This document shows, piece after piece, positions 37,161 to 48,234 of a stretch of DNA of 64,000 nt. The notes under the pieces were generated by a model, which saw only the letters and a program-made list of their open reading frames with translations, was not told where the DNA came from and made no database searches. Position numbers and translations under genes: made by a program. The stretch is from Plecoglossus altivelis (lineage: Eukaryota; Chordata; Actinopteri; Osmeriformes; Plecoglossidae), in contig BROE01000022.1 in the NCBI GenBank assembly GCA_036571765.1, forward strand, positions 8,339,575 through 8,403,574, in the 5' to 3' direction. Position 1 is the first letter of the stretch, and every line of letters begins with the position of its first letter.

Positions 37161-37921
37161 TATCCAAAAATACGCAGAGTGTGAACTGTACCATGTCAAT
37201 CACTAGATGACATTATTCTTTCAAAGGAAGTGTGTGAGAATAGTATGTTGTTTTCTGGTTGCGCTCTGATGTCAATTTCAGTTGAAAATCAGGTGTGGTC
37301 ACCTGCCGTGGCTGCTGCCAGACGAGCCTGTGATGAGAAGGTATTGATATTCTGCTGGCGCTGAAACCAAAGACAAGGATGACATACGCTTCTTTCACAA
37401 CCACACATTTTTCACACACTTACTCATGGGAGCTTAATTATAAACCCTAACGTAAGATGCTTAACAATCGCATCTAATCAACCTAGCTTATGATCACGCA
37501 TCAAAGGAACTTGCGGAACAGAAAGATTCCTCCACCGAGACCGCTGCTAGGAATTACCAATTAAATATTCGATTTGTTTTCTTGAGGAAACAATTTCTTC
37601 ATGCCGAAAACATCAATGCATTTGCCTTTAACCATAAAAAAAAAACACGCACAAGAAACATTCTCCTCTCTGTTATACAGGATAGGTTTGTCTTTATGCA
37701 ATAGATGGACTGGAAGCAATCTAATCAGTGTCTTAATTGATTTAGGCAAGACTAGGTTTAGGGAGTTTGTATTGAGCTGTGATTAGAAGTACTCCCCAGG
37801 GCCGGGGGGGAGGGGGTTGGAGCGGGGGGGGGGGGGGTAGAATTTTCCTCCTGAGTGCAGCTCTAACACACCTTCGTTTGACAGGAGAGGAGAGGTGGAG
37901 AGGAGCGAGAGAGGGATGGGA
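36181..37921 (+). other. sema5b: sema5b intron 1, block F
   Basis: Intronic sequence with a long C run (about 36710-36728), (CA)n at 37131-37155 and a G run near 37826-37838. No exon or mobile element is supported. Confidence 0.5.
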
Positions 37922-37933
37922 AGAGAGAGAGAG

Positions 37934-37972
<39 letters not shown>
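37922..37972. repeat. (GA)n microsatellite left of the assembly gap
   Basis: A GA dinucleotide tract that begins the segment repeated on the other side of the gap. Its length is uncertain because the assembly failed nearby. Confidence 0.9.
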
Positions 37973-37973
<1 letters not shown>

Positions 37974-38084
37974 AAGAAAGGTAGGGAATTATGGAAAGAT
38001 AGACTGAAAGACAGAGTTTTCTATTCCAGGGAGACGATCGAGGAGAGAGATAAAAAGTATACCCAAATAGGAGCCCACGGAAAT

Positions 38085-38451
38085 NNNNNNNNNNNNNNNN
38101 NNNNNNNNNNNNNNNNNNNNNNNNNNNNNNNNNNNNNNNNNNNNNNNNNNNNNNNNNNNNNNNNNNNNNNNNNNNNNNNNNNNNNNNNNNNNNNNNNNNN
38201 NNNNNNNNNNNNNNNNNNNNNNNNNNNNNNNNNNNNNNNNNNNNNNNNNNNNNNNNNNNNNNNNNNNNNNNNNNNNNNNNNNNNNNNNNNNNNNNNNNNN
38301 NNNNNNNNNNNNNNNNNNNNNNNNNNNNNNNNNNNNNNNNNNNNNNNNNNNNNNNNNNNNNNNNNNNNNNNNNNNNNNNNNNNNNNNNNNNNNNNNNNNN
38401 NNNNNNNNNNNNNNNNNNNNNNNNNNNNNNNNNNNNNNNNNNNNNNNNNNN
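38085..38451. other. Assembly gap (367 N)
   Basis: Undetermined bases. The (GA)n tract plus about 110 bases of unique sequence occurs on both sides of the gap with mainly small insertions and deletions, so the two sides may be the same locus placed twice. Confidence 1.
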
Positions 38452-38457
38452 GAGAGA

Positions 38458-38505
<48 letters not shown>

Positions 38506-38618
38506 AAGAAAGGTAAGGGAATTATGGAAAGATAGACTGAAAGACAGAGCTATTCTATTCAGGGAGAGATCGAGAGAGAGATAAAAAGTATACAAATAGG
38601 AGCACGGAATAGTGAGTT
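38452..38618. repeat. Copy of the pre-gap segment (GA tract plus flank)
   Basis: After the gap, (GA)n runs into GCAAGAAAGGTAAGGGAATT and on to TATACAAATAGGAGCACGGA. The left side (37973-38084) has the same text, with variants such as GGTAGGGAATT and TATACCCAAATAGGAGCCCACG. Most differences are one- or two-base indels in short runs, as in uncorrected reads. A true tandem duplication is the alternative. Confidence 0.85.
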
Positions 38619-38934
38619 GGGGTGTCCAAAATCTCTGTGGTTGAGCGAGTCTGGCCTGCCGGCCTGGGAAGTCCCATAGCCTACAGGTTCAGAGGACCTT
38701 GGAAGGGATGGACTCTGGTACTAAGAGAAGCAAAGTTAAGGTGTTTAACAGTCCACTGCCTCCCCTCTCATTTTGCAGATGGGGAAAGGTAAAGTTTAGC
38801 TGGAGGCTGTTGAGTTCATGTGGCCTGGGAGACAGAGAGGAGCAGAGTGTATGAGAAGGGCTGCTCCTGAGTGAGAGGAGAGGGAAAGAGAACATCTCCT
38901 GGTCGTTGGATATTCCATCTCCGAGGACAGTTGG

Positions 38935-39320
38935 CGCTTCGAAACACCGGCCGAGCAACTCTCACCGGAATAACCCTCAGCTGGCTGAAACTCGGAAGAA
39001 TCTGCGCGCCATTAAAAAGTAGCTGGCCATGTTTCACAGTCCCATCCGACGTGTGCCTGCTCGTTGTCGCGAGACGTGAGCCGTGCTCATTAGCCACCAC
39101 GTTGCCACGGTAACGCACTAGCATCGACCGTGAGCGGGTTGAAAAAAAGAGGTTCGCCAACACCAAGGTGTGACACTGCAGACAGCTCTGGACTGGGGGA
39201 GACCTGCATGTCTCACGTGTCCCTTGACAACAGTTCTGTCCTGCTCTGCGTGACCCGCCGTTGCAACCGGAGTTGTCATGTTCCATGTTTTGCCGGAGCC
39301 CGCCGAATATATGTTGCCGA
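38935..39320. promoter_or_regulatory. CpG-rich intronic patch with a perfect RFX X-box
   Basis: CpG is locally frequent (for example TTGTCGCGAGACG). The sequence contains GTTGCCACGGTAAC at 39101-39114, a full palindromic X-box (GTTGCC, 2-base spacer, GGTAAC) of the type bound by RFX factors. This makes a plausible enhancer or alternative promoter inside sema5b intron 1. No exon or donor is identified here. Confidence 0.35.
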
Positions 39321-39725
39321 GCAGAGAAGGTGTGAGAGCTGCATGGTGGAAGTTCCAGAGCCCAGCATTGGCTGAGCCACAGACGACCAGACGTGCCTAA
39401 GCATTCATTAGTCAAATCTGGGGATGTTCCCTAAGCCATGTGCACACTGGCTGAGGATCATTGACTCACTCTTCCAGGCTGTCTGAATGACAGGGAGGGC
39501 TCGTGTGTATGCACGTGTGTGTGTCCACGTATGTGGGCACGTATGTTGTGCACGTGCGGACGTGCGTGCGTGTGTGATTGAGACCTCTAGCCTGTGCCGC
39601 AGATTGCCCTGGTTTCCTTTTTGGCAATCAGAAGTGTTAAGCCGCTGAACAGCATGGGAGCAAATCAGAAGGTCTCTGTGTGATGTTCTGAGTGGCCTCA
39701 CTGGAGAAGATGTGGGGGGGCACAT

Positions 39726-39782
39726 ACACACACAGATACACACACAGATACACACACAGATACATACACATACACATACACA
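39726..39782. repeat. (CA)n with GATA interruptions
   Basis: Three copies of CACACACAGATA followed by CATACA units. Confidence 0.9.
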
Positions 39783-41286
39783 AACATTCACCAATGCCAA
39801 CTCTGCCACTTGTGACTCAGTCCAGACTGTGGGTAACTGTCGAGGACAGCATTTTGCCAGTTTGGCCGATTAGATGTGGACAGTATGTGGTTTTGAACAT
39901 GTCTACATGTATCTTTTACCACATAAGCCTACAACGCACGCATGTGTGTGAGAAGTAAACAGTTGAGGGTCTATAATGTGTTTGTAGAATACTGAACTAT
40001 CAATTCAGATTCTATTGACTCAGCCTAACCTGTATATACACTCAACTCAACGCGATGATCTTTGAACGACCAAACCGAGATTTATTCCAATGGTCTACTT
40101 TCTAGTCTGGAGAAAAACTATTACCGATGAACTTTAAACACCATTTAGACTCTTGATGTTGTCTGATCTTCTATGCATGTATACAACATTGTTTATTACT
40201 GAACCGGTCTGGATTGAGATACAGTAGATCCGACACGATCAAATGTTGTTGTTTTTTTCAAGGGATCAAACTGCAATGAGGCTGTGTGTACCAAACACAT
40301 TCTGATAGCTAGTTTACAAGACAGTCAAGCATACGCGCACGTAGACACGATATTGTACGCGCGCACACGCTCGTACACACGTGTGCACACACACCCTCCC
40401 AGACACTAGTCCCATTGTGTACAGAGGCTTGTTCCCTGTAATGTGTGTGTGTGTCTTTGTGTACTACAGGGCTTGTAGGCTGAAGTCTAACGCAAACATC
40501 CGGACGCATGCATGTTTACCTAATTCGTTACCAGCTATAGCCAAAGCGGTAATTGATCACAGGCAAGGGGGTTGATTTGCAACGCAACCAAGCTAATAAT
40601 TTGTTATTGATCAACCCATTAGAAAGAAAAACGGTACACGAGAGCCGTCCGACCTCTACAAATGCTGATGCGAAAAAGTTGACACTTTCGTTTTTAAAAT
40701 TTTTTTTCCTCTATCTAATGATATTACAGCTCGCTACATTAACATTGTGCGGCGCTGAGAGGTTGGTGCTGAACTGCCGGTCTCAGCTCAGCTCCACTCT
40801 CTCACATGTTACATCTGCAGGAGATTGCATTTCCTGGGGACGAGTGTGTGGGTACAAGGCACACTAATGCAGCTTGAGTCTGAAGTGGCTGATGGCTGCC
40901 ACGTACTGTACACAGCACTACAGGGGCTGGGGAGCGCGGACGGGTGGCTTTTATTTATGCATGCGTGTGTGTCAAGCACTCTAAAGTATTTGTTTCATAA
41001 GGTTCTTTGGAGGTAGAGCTGGGAAGAAATAGCCGTGGCGGCACTCTTTCATTGAGCCAAATTCTATGAACCTTAGACCTTAAGTGGATCTGGTACATTG
41101 CCTTGTGGAAATGCGTGGCCCATTGAACGGCCACCCTCTCATTCAATTTTCCGATACAAATCAGCCGTTAAATTAACTTCGGAGATTTAATTGCACATTT
41201 TCAATAATTATCTTTAAGGTCAAGTGTTAGGTACTTCATGGTTCGATGTTTCGGTGTTAAAAAGGGAAGTTGTCTTGTGTCTTAAC
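39783..41286 (+). other. sema5b: sema5b intron 1, block G
   Basis: The last unique part of intron 1 before the pyrimidine tract of the first coding exon. It has scattered CA/CG dinucleotide sequence near 40330-40395 and an AT-rich homeodomain-site patch at 41140-41215. No exon is supported. Confidence 0.5.
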
Positions 41287-41400
41287 ACTCTCTATGTCTC
41301 TCTCTCGCTCTCTCTCTCTCTCTACTACGCTCTTTCTCTATTCCACTCTTTGTCCTGCTGTCTGTCCCCTCATCTCCGTCCTTCTCTTTCTCTCTGCTCC
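41287..41400. repeat. (CT)n tract at the acceptor of sema5b coding exon 1
   Basis: A CT-rich microsatellite directly precedes the acceptor at 41413-41414 and effectively extends its polypyrimidine tract to more than 100 bases. Confidence 0.85.
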
Positions 41401-41414
41401 CTTCTTCCTCACAG

Positions 41415-41467
41415 TTGTATCCTAGAGGCCCACCTTGGCAGTTGAAGGAGAGGTCCGCCCCATCACC
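41415..41467 (+). other. sema5b: sema5b 5' UTR part of exon 2
   Basis: The exon begins after CTTCCTCACAG. An in-frame TAG at 41423-41425 closes the reading frame upstream, so translation must start after it. ATG 41468, in context ATCACCATGA, is the first in-frame Met. Confidence 0.75.
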
Positions 41468-41675
41468 ATGACAGCATCGCCACGGGCCGCCGCCGTCCCC
41501 CCCCTGTCAGCGCCCAGCCTACAGCTCCTCCTCCTCCTCCTCCACCTCCTTCCTGTTGTGCTTACCCAGAATCCCCTGCTCCCGTCACCCCCCACTCCCA
41601 CGCCACTCGCCCCCCTGTCCCCCCAGTTCCGTCCGGAGTGCAGCCGGAGAGAGCATCCCGTGGTCTCGGTACAAG
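41468..41675 (+). CDS. sema5b: sema5b coding exon 1: signal peptide and linker
   Basis: This exon encodes residues 1-69. Residues 1-33 form a signal peptide with a hydrophobic core LQLLLLLLHLLPVVLT, and cleavage is likely near residue 33. Next comes a proline-rich linker (PLLPSPPTPTPLAPLSP, 36-52), then C58 and H63-P64. From memory, human SEMA5B has the same spacing from this Cys through HP to the first sema Trp (W74, next exon). SEMA5B is a type I membrane semaphorin that repels growing axons through its sema domain. The start is fixed by the upstream in-frame stop and a good Kozak context. The donor GTGAGC (41676) leaves phase 1. Six CTC codons (41525-41542) encode the leucine run and could vary in length. 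Confidence 0.9.
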
Positions 41676-43005
41676 GTGAGCGGTCTTCTGTCAGCAGTAA
41701 AGCAAATGCCATTGTTCACTATCAAAATGAGCATACCCACCCTCTGCTTTACCCTGTGTGGTTATTTGTCGAGAGCAGGACTCCTCGTCTTACCGACGTG
41801 AATTCGAGATGTCACGTCGCCAACGGAGGTGCTTTATGTTGAAGGCAACAGGATATGACCCAACGAAAAACGCGTGCACGCTTTACCCGTGCAGGGTGAT
41901 AAACAGCTTTTCCCGTGCGTCCGTGTCGGTGCCTGTGTCTGCAACACCAGGTGATGGTACACAGACAGGTCATGCTGAAGAGAACATTGTGTACAGACAT
42001 GATGCTCCGCTATCTGTCTGCGATCATCTTGGCAGTAGGGCAGAAAACAAAATGTTCTTCATGCTGAGAAATGAAAAAGATCTGTTTAGAGCATAGGGGT
42101 GATAGAAACACACGCGGAATGAGGGATGAACACTCCGAAATTGCCTTGTTTATTTCAGTAGAGGAGGGTGTGTTTGTGCTTGAGTTGGCTTTTCCAAGGG
42201 GCATGGTAGAGATTGGAGACGGGGGGGGAGAGAGAAAAAAGACGTTGAGTTTGGAGGAACCTGAAAGAATGGAAGTGATAGCCAGAGGGTTTTCGTATTA
42301 TTGGAAATATGCCCAGCCGGCCCGACAGTCTCTAGTTCATATGGACATTTCTCCCGGCCCCCTGCCCCAGCGCTTTATTGCACAGCAGTCCTGTTTCCTG
42401 AGATGGTGTTTTGTGGCCAGGTCATAAAGGCTGGGATAAAAGTCTAGGGTACGAATAAGGGGCAAAGGTGGATCTCAATGTCACACAGAAAACACGCCCG
42501 CAAGTTTAGACTCTTTCACACATTCGCAAGGACAACGCCCAGCAGATTCCACACAAAATGTTGAGGAAGGAACATCTTCGATCCATCCCTTCATCGACCT
42601 CCCCGGTAGACTTGTTTTACTCTTCAAAGCTAAGCTTCAACGCTCCACGGAGGTATTAGGCTTGTCCAGATTCTACAGTCCGCCGTTTGGACCTAGCCTG
42701 GCCCGCTTCAAAGACACGGCACTCTGGAATTGGTCACAGGCTCAGAGCAGACGGACCGTTTGCTAAGCAGAGCGGCCGGTATTCCCCTTTATGTGGGGGT
42801 GGCCGAATAGAAAGGCCCAGCACAATGAAGGTGTCAGTTCCAACCTGAGATTAGCTCTTGTGATGGATGGGGGTTATGTGGCGAGGTGTTGAAGCAGACC
42901 CAAAGTCATCTGGATGAGGGCAAAGGCTGTGTGTAAACTCCAGCTTGTCTGCATATGTGCTTGTGTTTAGTGACCGGTGCTTGTGTGTATGGAGGCATCT
43001 GTTCA

Positions 43006-43033
43006 TGTGTGTGTGTGTGTGTGTGTGTGTGTC
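43006..43033. repeat. (GT)n microsatellite
   Basis: About 14 perfect GT units in the sema5b intron. Confidence 0.95.
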
Positions 43034-45299
43034 GCAGGGGTCTGTTTTTCAAACATCGGTGTTGCGGCTGAGAAGGGATCAGGAAAAGGGGGCAGGGGAT
43101 CCTCCTAGGATCCTAGAATCTGAGACTGATCTGCTGGAGCACACTGGCCCCATCGTGACTCCGTCCTCACTGGGACCACCCGTCCTACCGTCATTCCAAT
43201 GACATTGAGTGAGGGGAGGAAAACGTAGCGTTGAACTGGAAACTGGCCACGTATACTGTGTTGTTGGTACATTGACGCTGTTAGGCTAGCTCAGGACGTC
43301 ATAGCGATGTGGAGTGTGTTGATGTTTATCGCTGTGCGGTGCGAGGGGGTAAATAGTAGTCCTCGGCATGTAGTGTGTCATGCAAACAATCAGCCCCTGC
43401 AATCTCCTCCCACACCGACAGTGTCAGGCTGCCTTCCTCAGTGTCCAAGCCCTGGTGTAGCTAGATCCTGGGATCTGGAATCTCCAGGTTGGTGGAATCT
43501 CCAGGGATCTGCTCAAACATTCCACAGATCAGAGGAGCAACGTGGCCACACACACACACACCCACGACTGAGATAGGTCGTAAACTGTAGATAAGACTTA
43601 TGTACCGTGACAAGCTTTGACCTCACACACACACATACGGGCATGCGGCAGTGTTTTCCACCCTGGATTTGAGTACAGGTAGTTCCCCCTTATGTAACAT
43701 CTGTACCATTTCTCCATGGCAGGAGATAGCTAGGACTGCTCTAACAAGACAGCGATTCTGGGAATGAAACATAACAGGCCACTTGAACACTCGCAGGCTC
43801 ATTTCACAGTAGTTGGTCGTTTGTTATCCACACTGACGTGACCCGTAAAAGCTTGGTCACTGATTGAGACTTACTGTGAGTCTGATTGAGGATACAGATT
43901 CAGTCTGATTGAGGTGGTGTGTGGGTAGACGAAAAGATTACGAGGGTTACTGTTCGATCAGGACAAATATGGGTGTTTGGCTCTTTGAGAGATTTGCAGT
44001 CTTGAGATAGAGGGTCTACTTGAACACAAGTAATCAGACTGGAGCAAAGTTCACATTAATATGCAGAACGCTTTGCTGGGGAATTATTGCACGGATTTCC
44101 CATTTATCATGACTTAACTAAGAAGGACAAAATCATATTATGTTAATTTAGGTAAATAGGTTGAACTTTTGAGATGTTCATCTCTCTGTTCTTGTAGGTT
44201 ATTTTGATGCCTGTCCCTTGCCCGGCACCAGCGAGATTGCACCGCCATTTCTTTCCACGCCTGCCTTTTCTCTCTCTCCTCTTCTCTCTTCTCCAAGGCA
44301 CTTCTTCTCTTCTGTCTCCTCATCTCTGCGCTTATCTCTTCCTCTCTCCGTCAAGGTCCCTCACTCCATCTTCTCTCGCCTCTCCTGCGAAACTGCGGTA
44401 ATTGTCCAGAGGATTGTGGTTTCAGGATGGCAGAATTGTCTCTCTATCTGCTATGCGCCTTGGTAATGGTACTGTCATTTAGGTAGTCATGTCTCCATCC
44501 TCCAGGCCAGGAGCTCTTGAGGAAGACAGAGAGACGGCTGAGTGATGTTCTCAGGGCCCCTGATAACAGCACCGCAGAGTGGAGGGCGTGGGAGCCCCTC
44601 GGTGTATAATGGGTTGGCGCTATGAGGGTGTCGGGTGTGCGGTTTTATCAGGAACAATGTTGAATGGTACTCCATCACTTCAGCTCTGGGAGCTGGGCGC
44701 ATGCAACGCAATCATCTACTGATGGGTGATCAGACCTGGGGAGGGGGGGATAGGATAGTGGCTTTGGCTTCATTTGCCACTTTGGAGTGAGCCACGTCGC
44801 TGTGTCTCAGTGTGTCTCTCTCTGTCTGTCTTTCTGTCTTTCTGTTTTTCTGTCTTTCTGTTTTTCTCTTCCCCCCCCCCCCCACACACAACACACACAC
44901 ATGCAGGCATTCATATTCGCACGCACGCACATCAATAGCCTAGGTGGGATCTGATCTGCCACGCTGTGGTCCCAGGATGTTTTCTACCTTGCGGTTTGTG
45001 ATAGATGCCCTTTTAAGTTTGTGCCTGAATGACTTGCATGGTCTGGCCAATACCCTCCAGACCTACTCTACCTTTCCCCCCACGTGCACAGCACACCCCA
45101 GCCCTCTGTCATCTTCCTTTTCCCTACTCCTCTCCCCCTCTCCTCTCCCCTCTTTTCTCTTTTCCTCTCTCCTCACATTTTCCTCTTCTATGCTTTCTTT
45201 CTTCCACTCTTCTCTCCCAGAGTAACCCCTTTCCCAGAATCACCTTTGTGGCCGGCCCTGTTCCCTTTCTTCATTATCCGTGTTCCCTCTAGAAACGCA

Positions 45300-45350
45300 G
45301 ACGGATGGATAAATGGATGAATGGATGGATGAGTGGATGGATGGATGGTG
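45300..45350. repeat. (GGAT)n microsatellite
   Basis: GGAT/GAAT tetranucleotides in the sema5b intron. Confidence 0.9.
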
Positions 45351-46494
45351 CGATGTGCTTCAGTGAGGTATTACAGCCTCTATCCTCAAGCTGTCGGCCA
45401 GCCTTCTTCAGCGCAAACACAGAATTGAATGCAAGTAGGTGAACCGAGAAAGGCAGTGGAGGGAAAGAGAGAGGGAGGAAGAGGAGTACAGAGGGAGAAA
45501 GGGAGACTAAACAAAACACTTTTTGGTATTTAGGGCAGATAAGCAACATCTGTCAGCTATGATAAGATCCTTGTAGCTCCAGTTGGAGGAGGGCTGGAGG
45601 TGGTGACATGGGTCCTGTGTGGATCGGTTGGGGGGAATGGGGGGTGTCATGGCAGTGAATTCAGCTCTTTAGGCCCTGGTCTACGTGAACACTGTGTGCA
45701 CACATGGTTAGGCCAGGTTGAACTGTATTGGTCAAGTGATTTACATACCTTGTCCTTGAGAACTGTTTTTCCAGCCTTGGCATCCCTGTTTAAGAAGTCA
45801 AATGTTTGGAGTATTGGGTGTCCCAGAGGACACTTCTGACAGACAGGTTTCTCTACAACACCAGGTGTCATTCATAGCTCATTAGACCGTTTATCTCCTG
45901 AGGGAAGCAATCACTAAAATGCTCAATTATAATGGTAATGATATTTGGATGTTTATTTTCTTTTTTTCACAAGCCGCTAATGTAATTGAGTAAATGTTAC
46001 TCCTCCCGAAATGGGCGATGTTAAATGCAAGGGTTTACGACAAACGAAACCGTGTTCTGTCCGTGTCCAATAAGTAAAACAGCATCCAAGGTTATCATCC
46101 GACCAATGTTGACTGTGCATTTTGAAGGGAGCAAAGGATTGCAATGTCTGAGTAGGATTAGAGAGCAACCCGCAACCATTATTCTAATTAGACCCTTTCA
46201 TCATTGGAATCTGGATCTGAAATGAGAGTTCTCTTTGCTAATCTGTCATCTCTGGACCATACTGAGCCAGAGCAGTGTTGATTGCTTTGCTCAGGCCTAA
46301 CTGCCTGTAGACTAACACCAGCACATAACCCTGGTTTAATCAGCGCGAGCCCAAGATTGCCAAGGCTGTTTCCACAAGTTCTGGTCGCAGACTGAGCCTG
46401 ATGCTATCCCATGATCCCTTATCCCACAGCCCCGCATCTCCACCTTCATGGTTTAGAGAAAGGCTGGTGGTGGCAGAGAGTCGGTGCCTTTATT

Positions 46495-46512
46495 GCATGC
46501 TGGGTATGTAGT
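46495..46512. promoter_or_regulatory. ZNF143/SBS-like motif
   Basis: GCATGCTGGGTATGTAGT closely resembles the reverse complement of the ZNF143 site (ACTACAATTCCCAGCATGC), one base shorter. In an intron it could mark a promoter-like or looping element. It rests on the motif alone. Confidence 0.35.
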
Positions 46513-47459
46513 CTTGGGAGGATATCTCAGTTCCATCAACTTGTTATGATGAATATGGATTAAGTGTGCGTGAGTGCGTATGTTTGTTGTTTTTTCCTCC
46601 AGTTTCTTCCTCCTAGCTCAGCATTCCTGGACTGCAGTGGGCTTTGGCAGCTGGAAGCTCTGAGCTCCGACCAGGCCTTACCTCCGATGTGTTTTCTGAG
46701 CTTTCGTAGACGGAGTCATTCGTTAATAGGAGCGGAGCAGAGTCAGCCATGGTTTTAATTTGGCCAAGGGGGCTGCTGGGTATATAAAGGTTATGAAACA
46801 CCCCCCCCCCCTCCAGTGTCTGTTCTGCCTTCATCTGCCTGATCCACCAGCTGATGCGTTAATCTGGCACTCCGTCCATCACAGCACAAAAAACCCAATA
46901 ATAGTCCGTGAGGCTGAGACAGAGCCCAGAGGCCAGCCGCTTGGGAGGAAGTGCAGCTCGCACATTTATCCCTCTTTATTGGCTGCGGACTGGCGTTGGC
47001 ATGCCCACCGCCCGCCCGTCACACGTTATGAGAAGAGAGACTTAGCTGTCTGACTGGCTAGCAGTGACTGACTGACCAGCTTGCTGGCTGGCTGGCTGTC
47101 TGTCTGACCGGCTCAATGACTGGCCAGCTTATTAGCTGGATGACTGTCCAGCTAGCTGCATAGAACTGTATAAAACCTCTTGTGAGTGGATAAATGTCAG
47201 AAAGTCATGCGGAAGCCCCTGACTGTCAGAGAGATTCTTTCATGACCGTAAACAAGTTTCTTAGCAGCTTGCAAGCTCCTTATGCGCCCAATCAAATAAT
47301 ACTGCCAGCCCTTCTCAGGGTGCCGCTGAAGAGGACATGTGGACTGTTTAGGCCCCTGATGGTGCCTCGGTCTTATCATCTATTTGTTTGCAGCTCTTTT
47401 CAAACATTTTACTGCCTGTCTGAGGCTGCGCCTGGCTACTTGCACCAGCAGTAAAAACT

Positions 47460-47780
47460 GTTCCGCTCGCTTTCGCTTTTCTGGTGGTGCGCAGCGCAGT
47501 GTTGAGTAAACACGGGCGACGCGTTGGATGGGATCATCTCGCGTTCCTACGCGTGTCTCCGCACGACCGGTTAACTCCACACCGACGACATGCGGATGAC
47601 ATCGAGGTCTGTCTCGTGACTCAGCTTAGCTTCAACACGTTCGGCGTGTCCACCCCGTCTCTCTCTTTCCTTCACACCGCGACTCCGTCTATGTTCCTCA
47701 ACCTCCCCCCGTCCCCCGTCCCCCTCCAGACTCTACCCCCAGCCAGGCAGCCTGCGCACTGCGTACACGTGGTCGCCCCC
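47460..47780. promoter_or_regulatory. CpG-rich patch in sema5b intron
   Basis: The density of CG dinucleotides is far above the flanks (for example GGGCGACGCGTTGG and CTACGCGTGTCTCCGCACGACC). It could be an alternative promoter for an isoform lacking the first signal exon, an unmethylated enhancer, or chance. No TATA box or confident donor is seen. Confidence 0.3.
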
Positions 47781-48069
47781 CCGGGGAACAGCATCTATAA
47801 CAACCCTGCTCCGTCATGGTTGTTGCTCATTTGTGCCAGTTTGGACAGTGTTTGGACAGTACAGACAGAGACATGCCTTCTGCTTGACCATGTTGGGAGT
47901 GAGGGTGAAGGAGGATAGGGGAGCACACAGACCTCCTGGAAGCTCTGTCCAAGAAGTTGTCATCCTGCACACGATTTACTATCTGTTTATTTCGAAAGCA
48001 TCGGATGAGGAATGCTAAATCTCGACATCTAAACACCTACATGCACACGTGAGCCAGTGCACACGGACA

Positions 48070-48234
48070 CACCATAGCATACCGCTTGGGCCAAGGCTTT
48101 ACGCAAGCGCCCAGGTTTGATGCCAGGCCTGGCTGTTTCCTGCATGTCTCCCCGTATCACTCTCCCTCCCTTTCCTGTTACCCTTTTACAGTCTCTCTCA
48201 GGAAAATAAAGTGGAAAGAGGGCCTAAAAAACAC
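48070..48234 (+). mobile_element. tRNA-derived SINE (teleost type), degenerate
   Basis: It contains a B-box-like GGTTTGATGCC (48114-48124). Then come GGCCTGG, TTTCCTGCATGTCTCCCC, a CTCTCCCTCCCTTTCCTGT segment and an AATAAAG-rich tail running into GGGCCTAAAAAAC. This order (tRNA-like head, CTGCATGTC, CTCTC, TTTCCTGT, AATAAAGG, GCCTAAAAA) is characteristic of a SINE family common in bony fishes, recalled from general knowledge. It is non-coding, in the sense orientation of sema5b, and diverged enough to be old. Confidence 0.7.

Noticed and set aside
37783..38595. 270-codon minus-strand frame
   Set aside because: It runs through the N gap and (GA)n tracts, so it is not real.
47484..47918. 144-codon frame in a CpG-rich patch, considered as an extra sema5b exon
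   Set aside because: The sema5b phases join directly across it, the sequence fits no semaphorin segment, and no confident acceptor/donor pair frames it.
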